Source: Leptodesmis sichuanensis A121 (GTDB lineage: Bacteria; Cyanobacteriota; Cyanobacteriia; Leptolyngbyales; Leptolyngbyaceae). From it: a DNA stretch of 64,000 nt. Location of the stretch: NCBI RefSeq assembly GCF_021379005.1, contig NZ_CP075171.1, forward strand, positions 4,650,001 through 4,714,000, read 5' to 3'. The notes under the pieces were generated by a model that had not been told where the DNA came from, made no database searches, and saw only the letters and a program-made list of their open reading frames with translations. Each line of letters opens with the position of its first letter. Within the stretch, counting starts at the first letter, position 1. The position numbers and the translations under genes are program-made. This document shows, in pieces, positions 9,077 to 17,757 of this stretch.

Positions 9077-10561
9077 TTACACCTCCCAGCCGGAAGCTGG
9101 TTCAGCCGCACGGGGAAGGGATTGGGGCGGAACCGGATAAGCAGAGCTAGGGGGTACGAGTTCAAGTTGGTGGGATTTGGGTTTGGCGGGAGTGGGCTGG
9201 CTGCGACGACGGCGGGAGACATTTTCTTCACTGGTATCTTCGGCCACGATTTCATATAAAAGGGCCAGTTTGTCGGGATCGTTTCCTTTACGAAGAATGC
9301 GTCCCAGGCGTTGAATGTATTCTCGGCTGGAGCCAGTGCCTGAAAGGACGATCGCCACACTGGCATCGGGTACATCCACTCCTTCATTGAGAACTCGTGA
9401 AGCAACCAGGGTACGGTATTCCCCCTGCTTAAAGCGCGTCAGAATATCATGGCGTTCTTTGATCCCCGTTTGATGCGTGATCGCTGGAATCAGAAATTCT
9501 TGAGAGATGCGATACACCGTTGCGTTGTCATCGGTAAAGATGAGGGTGCGTTCCGGGTAATGGTTGGCTAACAAATCCGCCAAGACTCGCAGTTTGCCTT
9601 CGGTGCCAAAGGCGATCGCTTTTGCTTCCCGATGCGCCAACATCGCCTTGCGTCCTGCTTTGGAACGAGCGCTGGCCTGAACAAAGCGTTGCCAGCCCTG
9701 AGTGCTACTGAGGTAGATGTTGGCTTCCTGCAAAAAGGCGTTACGAGTCTGAATCAATCGCTCATAGCGCTCCCGTTCCTGGGGCGACAGATGCACTTTA
9801 ATTTGCACCGCTTTGTGATGAGCCAGAGCTGTTCCTGAGAGTTCCTCCGCTGTCCGCCGATAAACTTCCGGCCCAATCAGCACCTGTAAATCGGCGTGTT
9901 TACCATCGGTGCGTTCTGGAGTTGCCGTTAGTCCGAGGCGGTAAGGAGCGATCGCATACTCGGCAATCACCCGATTAAAGTCGCTGGGCAAATGATGGCA
10001 CTCGTCAAACACCAGCAGCGCGTACTGATTCCCCAAGGTTTCGGCATGAATGGCAGCGCTATCGTAAGTGGCAACCAGGATCGGCGTGCGATCGCGGGAA
10101 CCACCCCCCAACAAGCCAATTTCCACATCTGGAAAGGCGGCCACCAGATGGGCGTACCACTGATGCATTAAGTCCAGGGTCGGCACCATCACCAACGTAC
10201 TGCGTTGCGTAGATTGCATCGCCAGTTGGGCCAGGTATGTCTTACCAGCCGCTGTCGGCAAAACCACTACTCCCATGCGTCCGGCTTGCTTCCAGGCTTC
10301 CAGAGCTTCCTGCTGGTGAGGATAGGGGGCCATTTCCAGGCTGGGCACCAGTTCGATTTCCTGGAACTCTCTGGCATTGTCGATAACCTGGATGTCCGCA
10401 TTCCGTAACGACAACACTAAAGGACGGTAATGCATGGCCGGAACTCGGAATTTCTCAATCCGATCGTCCCATAGAGCATAATCCATCCACTCCTTGCCGC
10501 GTGGCGGTGGATGCAAGATCAAAGTGCCGCGATCGTAGGTCAGGGTGGGAGTTCGTGCCAT
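9077..10561 (-). CDS. XPB/Rad25-like superfamily 2 helicase
   Basis: DNA helicase of 494 residues. The N-terminal domain (about 1-90, starting MARTPTLTYDRGTL) is followed by RecA-like domain 1 with Walker A LPTAAGKTYLA and the DEAH-type box FDECHHLPS, then motif III GLTATPERTDGK. Domain 2 has VASRVLNEGVDVP and the arginine-finger motif QRLGRILRKG. The order matches archaeal and cyanobacterial XPB-type enzymes, which unwind DNA in repair; the exact role here is unknown. The ATG at 10561 was chosen because AGAGGG sits six bases upstream; the ATG at 10579 would overlap the previous gene and lacks such a site. It follows a Uma2 gene with a 10-bp gap and may be cotranscribed. Confidence 0.85.
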   Translation of the reverse strand: MARTPTLTYDRGTLILHPPPRGKEWMDYALWDDRIEKFRVPAMHYRPLVLSLRNADIQVIDNAREFQEIELVPSLEMAPYPHQQEALEAWKQAGRMGVVVLPTAAGKTYLAQLAMQSTQRSTLVMVPTLDLMHQWYAHLVAAFPDVEIGLLGGGSRDRTPILVATYDSAAIHAETLGNQYALLVFDECHHLPSDFNRVIAEYAIAPYRLGLTATPERTDGKHADLQVLIGPEVYRRTAEELSGTALAHHKAVQIKVHLSPQERERYERLIQTRNAFLQEANIYLSSTQGWQRFVQASARSKAGRKAMLAHREAKAIAFGTEGKLRVLADLLANHYPERTLIFTDDNATVYRISQEFLIPAITHQTGIKERHDILTRFKQGEYRTLVASRVLNEGVDVPDASVAIVLSGTGSSREYIQRLGRILRKGNDPDKLALLYEIVAEDTSEENVSRRRRSQPTPAKPKSHQLELVPPSSAYPVPPQSLPRAAEPASGWEV

Positions 10562-10571
10562 TCCATGCCCT

Positions 10572-11375
10572 CTAAGCATCCAGATCTGGATCCGGCTCTA
10601 TCCCTAACGATCGCAATTGTGCCGCCAGTCGTTCTGCCCGTTGGCGTTCCTGCTCGGCTCGCTGGCGTTCCTGCTCTGCCCGTTGGCGTTCCTGCTCCGC
10701 CCGTTGGCATTCCTGCTCCGCTCGCTGATGTTCTTGCTCGGCTCGTTGGTGCTCTAATTCCGCCCGTTCTGCTCCCGTCGGAATCACTGTTCCCGTTCTA
10801 TCACACCAACGTAACCAGCGATCCTGCTTTCCCTCAAACTGGCCGTCCCATAACGTTAACCCCAGACCAACCTCTGCAAACCAGGGTTGCTCCAATTCGT
10901 GATAATGGTTTGCCCGATTCTCAAAAACGTACAGGTCAATCTCTCCCAGTTGCTGCAGGGGATCAAATACGGCATAGTAACCTACACCAATGCGGGCGTA
11001 ATCCCTGAGCTTGCTATCCAGTTCATTCCCTTCCCGATTAGACACAATTTCAATCACTACATCGGGCGGCTTACCAAATTCCCAAACGAAGTACGTGCGA
11101 TTTTTTTTCTGCGTCCAATCCTGAGGGACTTCCACATCCAGGCTCAAAAACACATCCGGTACCAGAGGCGGTTTTCTACTGGCATAAAATACTCCCACAT
11201 TGGCTGCCACTAAAAAAGGCCGTTCCCCCAGCACAGAAGCATTGGTGTATAGGGGTTCTGTTAGTAAGCGTTGTTGTTTTTCCGAAATTAAGTTGTCCAC
11301 AGGGGTATCATCTTCGATCGCCAGATGGCTGATATCTGGCAACTCATCCACTTCGGTCGATAAGCTTTGGGACAT
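10572..11375 (-). CDS. Uma2-family (DUF820) PD-(D/E)XK protein with heptad tail
   Basis: 267-residue Uma2-family protein. The nuclease-like fold covers about residues 20-190: DVFLSLDVEVP, then PDVVIEIVSNREGNELDSKLRDYARIGVGYYAVFDP, which carries the family's D-E-x-K-like residues. The C-terminal 60 residues are a charged coiled coil built from the seven-residue unit RAEQERQ, ending LAAQLRSLGIE. Uma2 proteins are abundant in cyanobacteria and are described as putative endonucleases, with no established cell role. The ATG at 11375 is preferred to a GTG at 11396. The gene at 12724 encodes the same tail in shorter form. Confidence 0.85.
   Translation of the reverse strand: MSQSLSTEVDELPDISHLAIEDDTPVDNLISEKQQRLLTEPLYTNASVLGERPFLVAANVGVFYASRKPPLVPDVFLSLDVEVPQDWTQKKNRTYFVWEFGKPPDVVIEIVSNREGNELDSKLRDYARIGVGYYAVFDPLQQLGEIDLYVFENRANHYHELEQPWFAEVGLGLTLWDGQFEGKQDRWLRWCDRTGTVIPTGAERAELEHQRAEQEHQRAEQECQRAEQERQRAEQERQRAEQERQRAERLAAQLRSLGIEPDPDLDA
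10639..10764 (-). repeat. Six 21-bp tandem repeats inside a Uma2 gene
   Basis: Six consecutive 21-bp units (boundaries at 10639, 10660, 10681, 10702, 10723, 10744) encode the RAEQERQ heptads of the coiled-coil tail. Units diverge gradually toward the 10744 side, as expected for expansion by slippage. Confidence 0.9.
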
Positions 11376-11517
11376 GGTACGCCTGTCTTTATGCACTACT
11401 TGCCATACTACGCGATTCGGTCAGTTTTATCTGACTCTCTAGCCGATCTGGAGGCAAGACTGATGGACTGGTTCTGCTTTCGCGTAGGATTGCTAAAGTG
11501 TTGCGTTGGCTGCAGGT

Positions 11518-12615
11518 ATGTCACAGGCTGAAATTGGGGTTGCCGTTGTGGGCACGGGATTTGGTCAGAAGGTTCATATTCCGGCGTTTCAAGCTCATCA
11601 CCGGACACGAATTGTAGCGGTTTATCATCGAGATCTAGCCAAAGCGCAGGCGATCGCTGAGGCGCACTCCATCCCGTATGCCTGCCAAACCGTAGAAGCA
11701 ATTGTCGCTTTGCCGGACGTGCAGGGAGTTAGCATTGCCACGCCTCCGTTTTTGCATTACCCGATGGCGAAAACGGTATTGCAAGCTGGCAAACATTTGC
11801 TGCTGGAAAAACCCACTACTCTCAACGTGCGTGAGGCCCAGGAATTACACCAACTGGCTACAGCTAAAGGACTGATTACGACGATGAATTTTGAGTTTCG
11901 CTGTATTCCAGCCTGGATGCGCTTGGCGGAACTGCTGGCTGACGGTTATGTGGGTCAAAAGCGATTGATCAAGGTTGACTGGTTGGTTTCCAGTCGGGCG
12001 GATGCCTCCCGTCCCTGGAACTGGTACGCCCAAAAGTCGCAGGGTGGGGGTGCCTTGGGGGCGATCGGTTCCCATGCTTTCGATTATCTGGACTGGTTAT
12101 TTGGGCCAGCCAAACGGCTGTCTGCTCAGTTATCAGTTTCCATTCCGATGCGCCCTGACCCTATGAGCGGTGGACAACTGAGACCTGTGGATGCCGATGA
12201 TACCTGCCTGATCATGATGGAATTGGCCGACGGTACTCCGGTGCAAATCTCCCTCAGTGCAGCCACTTATCAGGGCCGGGGACACTGGGTAGAGGTCTAT
12301 GGCGATCGTGGGACTCTCGTCTTGGGCAGCAGTAATCAGAAGGATTATGTACATGGCTTCCAACTCTGGGGCAGCCAGCAGGGAGAACCCCTGGCAGAAC
12401 TGGAGATTCCTGAACGGTTGGCTTTTCCTCGCACCTGGGAGGATGGGCGGATTGCTCCCTTTGTTCGCATTGTTAATCGCTGGGTGCAGGGAATTGATCA
12501 AGGGCAGACCCCGGTTCCTTCGTTGCAGGAAGGAGTTTATTCTCAATTACTCATGGATCTATGCCATCAATCTGACCTCACTGGCACCTGGGTAGAAGTC
12601 CCTTCTGGTTCCTAA
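11518..12615 (+). CDS. Gfo/Idh/MocA family NAD(P)-dependent oxidoreductase
   Basis: 365-residue dehydrogenase. The Rossmann domain opens VAVVGTGFGQKVHIPAF (GxGxxG class), and LLEKPTT is the conserved EKP motif near residue 97. The C-terminal alpha/beta domain includes GGGALGAIGSHAFDYLDWLFG. Members oxidise or reduce sugars, inositols or related substrates, and the substrate cannot be assigned here. The ATG at 11518 is preferred to an upstream TTG at 11506. Its TAA stop forms the first bases of a palindromic repeat A copy. It is divergent from the Uma2 gene to the left. Confidence 0.88.
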   Translation: MSQAEIGVAVVGTGFGQKVHIPAFQAHHRTRIVAVYHRDLAKAQAIAEAHSIPYACQTVEAIVALPDVQGVSIATPPFLHYPMAKTVLQAGKHLLLEKPTTLNVREAQELHQLATAKGLITTMNFEFRCIPAWMRLAELLADGYVGQKRLIKVDWLVSSRADASRPWNWYAQKSQGGGALGAIGSHAFDYLDWLFGPAKRLSAQLSVSIPMRPDPMSGGQLRPVDADDTCLIMMELADGTPVQISLSAATYQGRGHWVEVYGDRGTLVLGSSNQKDYVHGFQLWGSQQGEPLAELEIPERLAFPRTWEDGRIAPFVRIVNRWVQGIDQGQTPVPSLQEGVYSQLLMDLCHQSDLTGTWVEVPSGS

Positions 12616-12686
12616 ACCCAGTCCAGCTAGAGAACTGGAGTTTTCCGGTGAGAGCAACTATGATTCTGGACCTGGACAAGATTTAG
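12613..12686 (+). repeat. Palindromic dispersed repeat A, copy 3
   Basis: Starts exactly at the TAA stop of the upstream oxidoreductase (TAAACCCAGTCCAGC) and ends GGACCTGGACAAGATTTAG. The inner arms differ from the consensus but still pair. Its position suggests a 3'-end or transcript-stability role. Confidence 0.85.
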
Positions 12687-12723
12687 ATAGAATTTGGTCA
12701 ACCCGTTATCAGGAGTTTCCCCG

Positions 12724-13494
12724 ATGGTTGTTACTCCAACTCCGCTGCCATCCCAGCCCACCCTCCAGATCCGCTGGGAAGCCTTACCTGAGGATTTCAA
12801 ATTAGACGATGAACCCGTGGAAAACGTTGGTCAACCCCTGATTGCTGGCGCTTTGCGAGAAAGCCTGGAACTGGTTGGATATATTCAGCCAGAGATGTTG
12901 ATTGCCTCGAATCTGGGAATTTGTGCCACGGTGAATGACAATCTGGTCATCAAAGCTCCGGACTGGATGTATGTTGCAAGAGTTGCGCCTCTGCCACCCA
13001 ATACCGATCGCCGGAGCTATACCCCTCATCTGGAGGGAGATGTTCCGCAGGTCGTGATGGAATTCCTCTCTGAAACGGAAGGCAGCGAGTATTCCTCCAA
13101 ACAGACCTTCCCACCGGGTAAATGGTTTTTCTATGAGCAGATTTTACAGATTCCGATTTACGTCATTTTTAATCCGGCTCAGGGAGCGTTAGAGGTGTAT
13201 CAACGGCAGGGCGATCGCTATCAGCTAGTATCACCTCCTGATCATCAGCGTTACTGGCTGGAGCCAATGAATTTGTTCTTAGGGGTATGGCAGGGTGAAA
13301 AAGAAGGTCGATCAGGGTACTGGTTACGCTGGTGGGATGCTGCCGGAAACCTCTTGCCCTGGGCCGTAGAACAGATGGAGCAACAGCAGCAACAGCTAGA
13401 GCAGGAACGTCAGCGAGCCGAGCAGGAACGCCAACGGGCAGAACGACTGGCGGCACAATTGCGATCGCTGGGGATTGACCCGGAGCAGGTGTAA
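12724..13494 (+). CDS. Uma2-family (DUF820) protein
   Basis: 256-residue Uma2-family protein of the longer subtype, with extra N-terminal residues on family position IRWEALPEDFKLDDEPVE. The nuclease-like core includes VVMEFLSETEGSEYS and FYEQILQIPIYVIFNP. The C-terminus is a short QERQRAEQERQRAERLAAQ coiled coil ending LRSLGIDPEQV, nearly the same tail as the Uma2 protein at 10572. The start is well supported by AGGAG eight bases before the ATG at 12724. It converges on livF. Confidence 0.83.
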   Translation: MVVTPTPLPSQPTLQIRWEALPEDFKLDDEPVENVGQPLIAGALRESLELVGYIQPEMLIASNLGICATVNDNLVIKAPDWMYVARVAPLPPNTDRRSYTPHLEGDVPQVVMEFLSETEGSEYSSKQTFPPGKWFFYEQILQIPIYVIFNPAQGALEVYQRQGDRYQLVSPPDHQRYWLEPMNLFLGVWQGEKEGRSGYWLRWWDAAGNLLPWAVEQMEQQQQQLEQERQRAEQERQRAERLAAQLRSLGIDPEQV

Positions 13495-13524
13495 GCGTTT
13501 TGGCGAGGGTGGGGGGCGAGAGGG

Positions 13525-14238
13525 TTATCCCAAGTAGGCTTGCTTGACACGATCGTCATTTAATAAATCTGCTGCCTTGCCAGTGAGGGTAATGCGTCCG
13601 GCATCCAGGACGTAGCCCCGATCGCCATGTTGTAGGGCTAGATTGGCATTCTGTTCCACCAGCAGGATCGTTACGCCCGTGGTGTGGAGATTTTGGATAA
13701 TGCTGAAAATTTCCCGGACGATCGCTGGGGCTAGCCCCAGACTGGGTTCATCCAGCAGCAGCAATTTGGGACGACTCATCAAAGCACGGGCGATCGCCAG
13801 CATTTGCTGTTCGCCGCCGCTGAGAGTTCCAGCCAGTTGGTTGCGTCGTTCGGCTAACCGGGGAAAGGTGAGGAACTGCTGTTCAATGTCAGCTTTAATG
13901 CCCAGGCGATCGGAGCGGGTGTAAGCTCCCAATTCCAAATTATCCAGTACTGTCTGTCGGGCCAGAATTCGTCGCCCCTCTGGACTGTGAGCAATCCCCA
14001 GCGCCACCACTTCATGGGCGCGTCGCCGAGTAATGTCCTGTCCATTGTAAATAATCCGGCCACTGCGGACATTGAGAACTCGGGAAATGGCTCTCAGCGT
14101 GGTAGTTTTTCCGGCTCCATTGGCCCCAATGAGGGTTACTACTTCCCCTGGATTGATCGTCAGGTCAATGTCTTGCAACGCCTGAATACCGCCGTAGCTC
14201 ACACTCAGTCCGATAATTTCGAGCAAGGGATCGGGCAT
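13525..14238 (-). CDS. livF: Branched-chain/neutral amino acid ABC transporter ATPase LivF
   Basis: 237-residue ATPase of the high-affinity amino acid transporter (NatE in cyanobacterial terms). Walker A is GANGAGKTT, the signature LSGGEQQMLAIARAL and Walker B LLLLDEPSLGLAP, with the LivF-specific GIAHSPEGRRIL and the VEQN stretch after the H-loop region. It forms a heterodimer with LivG, encoded 56 bp upstream on the same strand. Genes for the permeases and the binding protein are not in the window, as is common in cyanobacteria where nat genes are scattered. Confidence 0.93.
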   Translation of the reverse strand: MPDPLLEIIGLSVSYGGIQALQDIDLTINPGEVVTLIGANGAGKTTTLRAISRVLNVRSGRIIYNGQDITRRRAHEVVALGIAHSPEGRRILARQTVLDNLELGAYTRSDRLGIKADIEQQFLTFPRLAERRNQLAGTLSGGEQQMLAIARALMSRPKLLLLDEPSLGLAPAIVREIFSIIQNLHTTGVTILLVEQNANLALQHGDRGYVLDAGRITLTGKAADLLNDDRVKQAYLG

Positions 14239-14294
14239 AGGAAATTTTGGATTTTAGATTTGGGATTTTGGATTGGTTAGCCTTAGATGCAAAA

Positions 14295-15101
14295 TTATTC
14301 TCCTCCTAAGTAGGCTTCAATCACAGCGGGATCGTTTTTGACTTTTGCGGGATCTCCCAGGGCAATCAGTTGGCCGAAATCGAGGACAGCGATGCGATCG
14401 CACAACCCCATCACCAGGGGAACATGATGTTCAATTAAGAGTACCGTCAGGTTGAATTGGTCTCGAATGCTGCGAATGAAGCCACTCAACTGATGTTTCT
14501 CATTGGGGTTCATGCCTGCTGCAGGTTCGTCTAACAGCAGCACTTTGGGATTTAAGGCCAGGGCACGGGCAATTTCCAGGCGGCGCTGATCTCCATAAGC
14601 AAAGTTTTTGGCTTTTTCTGCAGCCCGATCGCTCAATCCCACCAGGGACAGCAACTCCTGCGCCTTCTCATAGGTTAACTGTTCTTCCTGGGGGGCGGGC
14701 GGCAGGCCGAGAACTCCAGTTAATAAACCGCTGCGAGTATGAACGTGCTGGGCAATCATAACGTTTTCCAGTGCTGACAGATCCCCGAATAGGCGAATAT
14801 TTTGAAAGGTGCGGGCAATTCCCCGGGCGGCAATCCGGTAGGGACGCAGGCGCGAAATGATTTCGCCATTGTGGAGCATTTGCCCACTGGATGGTTGAAT
14901 CAACCCGGTGAGCAGGTTGAACAGGGTGGTTTTTCCGGCTCCATTTGGCCCAATCAAACCAAAAATCTCACCCTGACTAACCGCAAAGGAAACATTGTTC
15001 ACCGCAACCAATCCCCCAAAGCGGCGTGTTAATCCTCTGGCTTCTAGCACGGTGGGGGAAGGAGGAGGGGCGACTGTATCAGCCAGTTGTGCCTCAGTCA
15101 T
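14295..15101 (-). CDS. livG: Branched-chain/neutral amino acid ABC transporter ATPase LivG
   Basis: 268-residue ATPase partner of LivF (NatA type). Walker A is GPNGAGKTT, the family-specific GIARTFQNIRLF follows, then a signature of the YGDQRRLEIARAL form and Walker B LLLDEPAAGMNPNE. The end DPAVIEAYLGGE is typical of LivG. The ATG at 15101 is chosen; a TTG at 15116 also lies in frame and neither has a strong ribosome-binding site. It is transcribed ahead of livF, probably as one unit. Confidence 0.92.
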   Translation of the reverse strand: MTEAQLADTVAPPPSPTVLEARGLTRRFGGLVAVNNVSFAVSQGEIFGLIGPNGAGKTTLFNLLTGLIQPSSGQMLHNGEIISRLRPYRIAARGIARTFQNIRLFGDLSALENVMIAQHVHTRSGLLTGVLGLPPAPQEEQLTYEKAQELLSLVGLSDRAAEKAKNFAYGDQRRLEIARALALNPKVLLLDEPAAGMNPNEKHQLSGFIRSIRDQFNLTVLLIEHHVPLVMGLCDRIAVLDFGQLIALGDPAKVKNDPAVIEAYLGGE

Positions 15102-15234
15102 AGGGGAGTGGAGCAATCCTGATCACGTTGGATGGAAAAATCATACCGCTTTGTCCGAATGAGTTATTAAGACTAGCTTCATCTGTCCCCTCTAGAATAA
15201 AAGCGACACAGATCAGCGATCGCGCATTAACTCT

Positions 15235-15618
15235 ATGCCTGTTGATTGGAAACTTTGTCAAGAAAACTGTGAGCGTCGGTAAGCTGAAGCCCTCCGACAA
15301 AGGGAAGTTCAACGTCAGAAAGCGCGTGAGATGGTTCTAACGGCGATCGCTCAACTGGCACCGGCCTATCCCCTGGTGGAACGAGTTTACCTCTTCGGGT
15401 CAGTCACTCAGGCCGATCGCTTTCATACTAACTCAGACATTGATGTGGCCGTTGAAGGGACAGATGCCGGAACCTACTTTGCTTTCTGGCGCGACTTGGA
15501 GCGTCTCTGTTTTAATTGGATAATTGATCTAAGAGAAATTAACACTCCATCTCACTTCACTGAAACTATCAAGCAGCAAGGAGAGTTAGTTTATGAACGC
15601 CCAGATCTTGCTGCTTAA
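15235..15618 (+). pseudogene. MNT-type nucleotidyltransferase antitoxin with internal stop
   Basis: Minimal nucleotidyltransferase with the GS-x9-DxD signature (LFGSVTQADRFHTNSDIDVA). Reading from the ATG at 15235 gives a plausible N-terminus (MPVDWKLCQENCERR), then a TAA at 15280-15282, then the same frame continues AEALRQREVQRQKARE into the intact domain. A CAA-to-TAA change would explain this. Translation could restart at the ATG at 15331 and give 95 residues, so the core might still be made. In MNT/HepT modules this protein is the antitoxin that modifies HepT. Its end overlaps the hepT start at 15593, the usual arrangement. Confidence 0.75.
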
Positions 15619-15654
15619 AGCGAATATTGATGCTGATTTAGTTGCAATCCTGAC

Positions 15655-15844
15655 TGACTGACAAATCTCCTGAACACCCGCTGCATCACCAGGAAATCAA
15701 TTTCCTGGCTTATCGCCAAAGTCATCTCAAGACGACTGGACAAGAGTTGCAGTCCATTTGCATGGACTTGCGCTGTTAGCCCAAAATTTATCTTAGGGCG
15801 GGCTGACAACAGAGACTTGAGCCTTTCAGAACTTTTGTCAGTCA
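15655..15844 (+). repeat. Hairpin-rich MITE-like element B, copy 1
   Basis: 190-bp element bounded by perfect 11-bp inverted repeats, TGACTGACAAA and TTTGTCAGTCA. Inside are the near-perfect hairpin CAGGAAATCAATTTCCTG and the pair AGTCATCT/AGACGACT. Copies lacking one end are at 31030-31193 and 46404-46502. It carries no gene of its own and sits inside the hepT-like gene. Confidence 0.8.
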
Positions 15845-16090
15845 ATCAGCCTCTACACCGTATTTGAAAACATTAGCCTGAATGTAGCAAAAACATTTGA
15901 AAACCAGATTGATGACAAAAGCCAGTGGCATTCAGTGTTGCTAAGACGCATGACCTTGGAAATTGAAGGAATACGGCCTTGTCTTTACTCTTTGGAAACC
16001 TATCAATGTCTAGATGAGCTAAGACGATTTCGCCACTTTTTCGCAATGCTAATTCTATATCCCTTGATCCAATTCGGGTTCGTTTAGTGG

Positions 16091-16225
16091 GGTGCATATC
16101 ACTTTTGCCCTCACCCTAAATCCCTCTCCCAACTTGGGAGAGGGACTTTGAGATGGCTCGGCTCCCCTTCTCCCAGGTTGGGAGAAAGGGCTGGGGGATG
16201 AGGGCCTGCCAAGGTGACATACTCT
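16091..16225 (+). repeat. 135-bp MITE C, copy 1, with 10-bp target duplication
   Basis: Starts GGTGCATATCACTTTTGCCC and ends AAGGTGACATACTCT; the ends form imperfect inverted repeats. The core has two hairpins, CCCTCTCCCAACTTGGGAGAGGG and the CTTCTCCC/GGGAGAA pair. It is flanked by identical 10-bp copies of CGTTTAGTGG (16081-16090 and 16226-16235). Another full-length 135-bp copy lies at 55844-55978. Confidence 0.85.
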
Positions 16226-16409
16226 CGTTTAGTGGTATCTAGTGCTCAACAGATCAAGGAACTTTATGGTGATGATGTAAGGTGGTTTAAATCATTTTTA
16301 GATTCCATGCGGACAGATTAATGAGTTGAAAGCAAATCAACTCATGATCAGCCATTCAATTCAATAATTTGATGGGAAAAATACACTTTAAAATAGGAAA
16401 ACTGCACTC

Positions 16410-17270
16410 ATGCGGGCCAGGATTCGGGATACGGAAATTTATTTTGATGTGGAAGGGGCGGGGTTAGTGCCGGACGGTGCCCGCATGAAAGAGAAACCCG
16501 TGGCCTTTGTGATTCATGGGGGGCCGGGAGTCGATCATACCTCCTTCAAACCAACCTTTTCGCCCCTCAGCCAAAAGCTGCAACTGGTGTATTTCGATCA
16601 TCGAGGCCAGGGACGATCGGCACGGGGGCCAAAAGAAAGTTACACCCTGGAGAACAATGTGGAGGACATGGAAGCCCTCCGTCAGCATTTGGGGTTGGAC
16701 AAAATTGTCGTGATTGGTGCGTCTTACGGGGGGATGGTTGCTCTCACCTATGCCAGTCGCTACCCGGAATACGTTTCTCATCTGATTGCGATCGTTACCG
16801 TACCGGATGCTCGATTTCTGGAACGAGCCAAGCAAATTCTGGCGGAACGGGGGACAGAAGAACAACAGGCGATCGCCCAACACTTGTGGGATGGCACTTT
16901 TCGGGATGAGGAACACCTGCGGGAGTACTTTCAGATTTTGGGGCCGATGTATTCCCTCACCTTTGATCCTGCTGCTCCCCAAAACAGTTGGAAACGAGCC
17001 ATTCTATCCGCTGATGCGATTAATGAAGCGTTTGGTGGCTTTCTGCGTGCCTACGATGTCCGCGACCAACTGCACAAGATTACCGCTCCTACCCTCGTAA
17101 TCGGGGCACGCCATGATTGGATCTGTCCACCGGAATTTTCCGAAGAGATTGCCGCCCTGATCCCCAATTCCGACTTGCGGATTTTTGAGAACAGTGGGCA
17201 TGGAGTTCGGGCCGATGAACCGGAAGCCCTGCTGGATGCGATCGCAGGCTTCATTGTCTACAAACGCTGA
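16410..17270 (+). CDS. Alpha/beta hydrolase, proline iminopeptidase-like
   Basis: 286-residue hydrolase of the S33 peptidase/epoxide-hydrolase-like group. The oxyanion motif is HGGPG, followed by YFDHRGQGRS. The nucleophile elbow is GASYGG, the acid is probably in ARHDWICP and the catalytic His is in NSGHGVRADEP. HGGPG plus DxRGxGxS is the hallmark of prolyl aminopeptidases and relatives, but the substrate is uncertain. The ATG at 16410 has an AGGA about 12 bases upstream. It stands alone between the broken toxin genes and a small secreted protein. Confidence 0.85.
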   Translation: MRARIRDTEIYFDVEGAGLVPDGARMKEKPVAFVIHGGPGVDHTSFKPTFSPLSQKLQLVYFDHRGQGRSARGPKESYTLENNVEDMEALRQHLGLDKIVVIGASYGGMVALTYASRYPEYVSHLIAIVTVPDARFLERAKQILAERGTEEQQAIAQHLWDGTFRDEEHLREYFQILGPMYSLTFDPAAPQNSWKRAILSADAINEAFGGFLRAYDVRDQLHKITAPTLVIGARHDWICPPEFSEEIAALIPNSDLRIFENSGHGVRADEPEALLDAIAGFIVYKR

Positions 17271-17350
17271 CAATTGCCTCTGAAAATCTTTAAATTAGTC
17301 CCATGAAACAGGCTACCTGCCCACTGCTGAGTTATGTGCCTGCGTAATGG

Positions 17351-17737
17351 ATGATGGATATGAAAAGCACATTTAACAGGCGTTCTCCCAGATCGGCGAT
17401 CGCCATCCTGACCTTTAGCTTCATCCTATTCACTGCAACGGCCAGCCTGGCTGGTCAACCCGGAAATGCTTCCAATCCTTCCGACAGAAGTGCTACTCAG
17501 GAACAACCCATCCCGCATCCCTCTGGGTCTGCTAATCCCTCCGCTCAACCCTCTACGTCTTCCCCTCAGCCGTCTAAGCAATCCACGAATCCCATGGAGA
17601 GCGATCGGGTGAATGTCGAAGATGTTTACCCGGAATACTGTCGGATCTACTTCCCCAGTCGCGGAACGGTCAGTCTATTTGATTATCGTGAGAGGATGTA
17701 TCGGTGCCTGTATGGGCCAGATCGATGGTTATTTTAG
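17351..17737 (+). CDS. Small secreted protein, Ser/Pro-rich
   Basis: 128-residue protein not recognised as a known family. It has a signal peptide (about residues 17-35, AIAILTFSFILFTATASLAG), a low-complexity Ser/Pro/Gln linker and a compact C-terminal segment (about 85-128) with two cysteines (EYCRIYF and YRCLYG) that could pair after export. Three ATGs occur in the first four codons, so the exact start may be 17351, 17354 or 17360. It ends 20 bp before the methyltransferase start. Confidence 0.65.
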   Translation: MMDMKSTFNRRSPRSAIAILTFSFILFTATASLAGQPGNASNPSDRSATQEQPIPHPSGSANPSAQPSTSSPQPSKQSTNPMESDRVNVEDVYPEYCRIYFPSRGTVSLFDYRERMYRCLYGPDRWLF

Positions 17738-17757
17738 CTCAGGAAGCAAATTCGTCT

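Larger units (their letters stand above)
15593..16321 (+). pseudogene. HepT-like toxin, broken by two repeat insertions and a frameshift
   Basis: HepT (HEPN-type RNase toxin) remnant. The start MNAQILLLKANIDADLVAI overlaps the MNT gene. After it comes repeat element B (15655-15844), which replaces roughly 45 expected residues. The frame resumes at YTVFENISLNVAKTFEN and continues to DELRRFRHFF, where a T5 run at 16037-16041 is one T short and shifts the frame. A 135-bp MITE (16091-16225) then interrupts RVRLV; skipping it and one copy of its 10-bp target repeat restores VSSAQQIKELYGDDV to the TAA at 16319-16321. The toxin is almost surely inactive. Confidence 0.75.
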
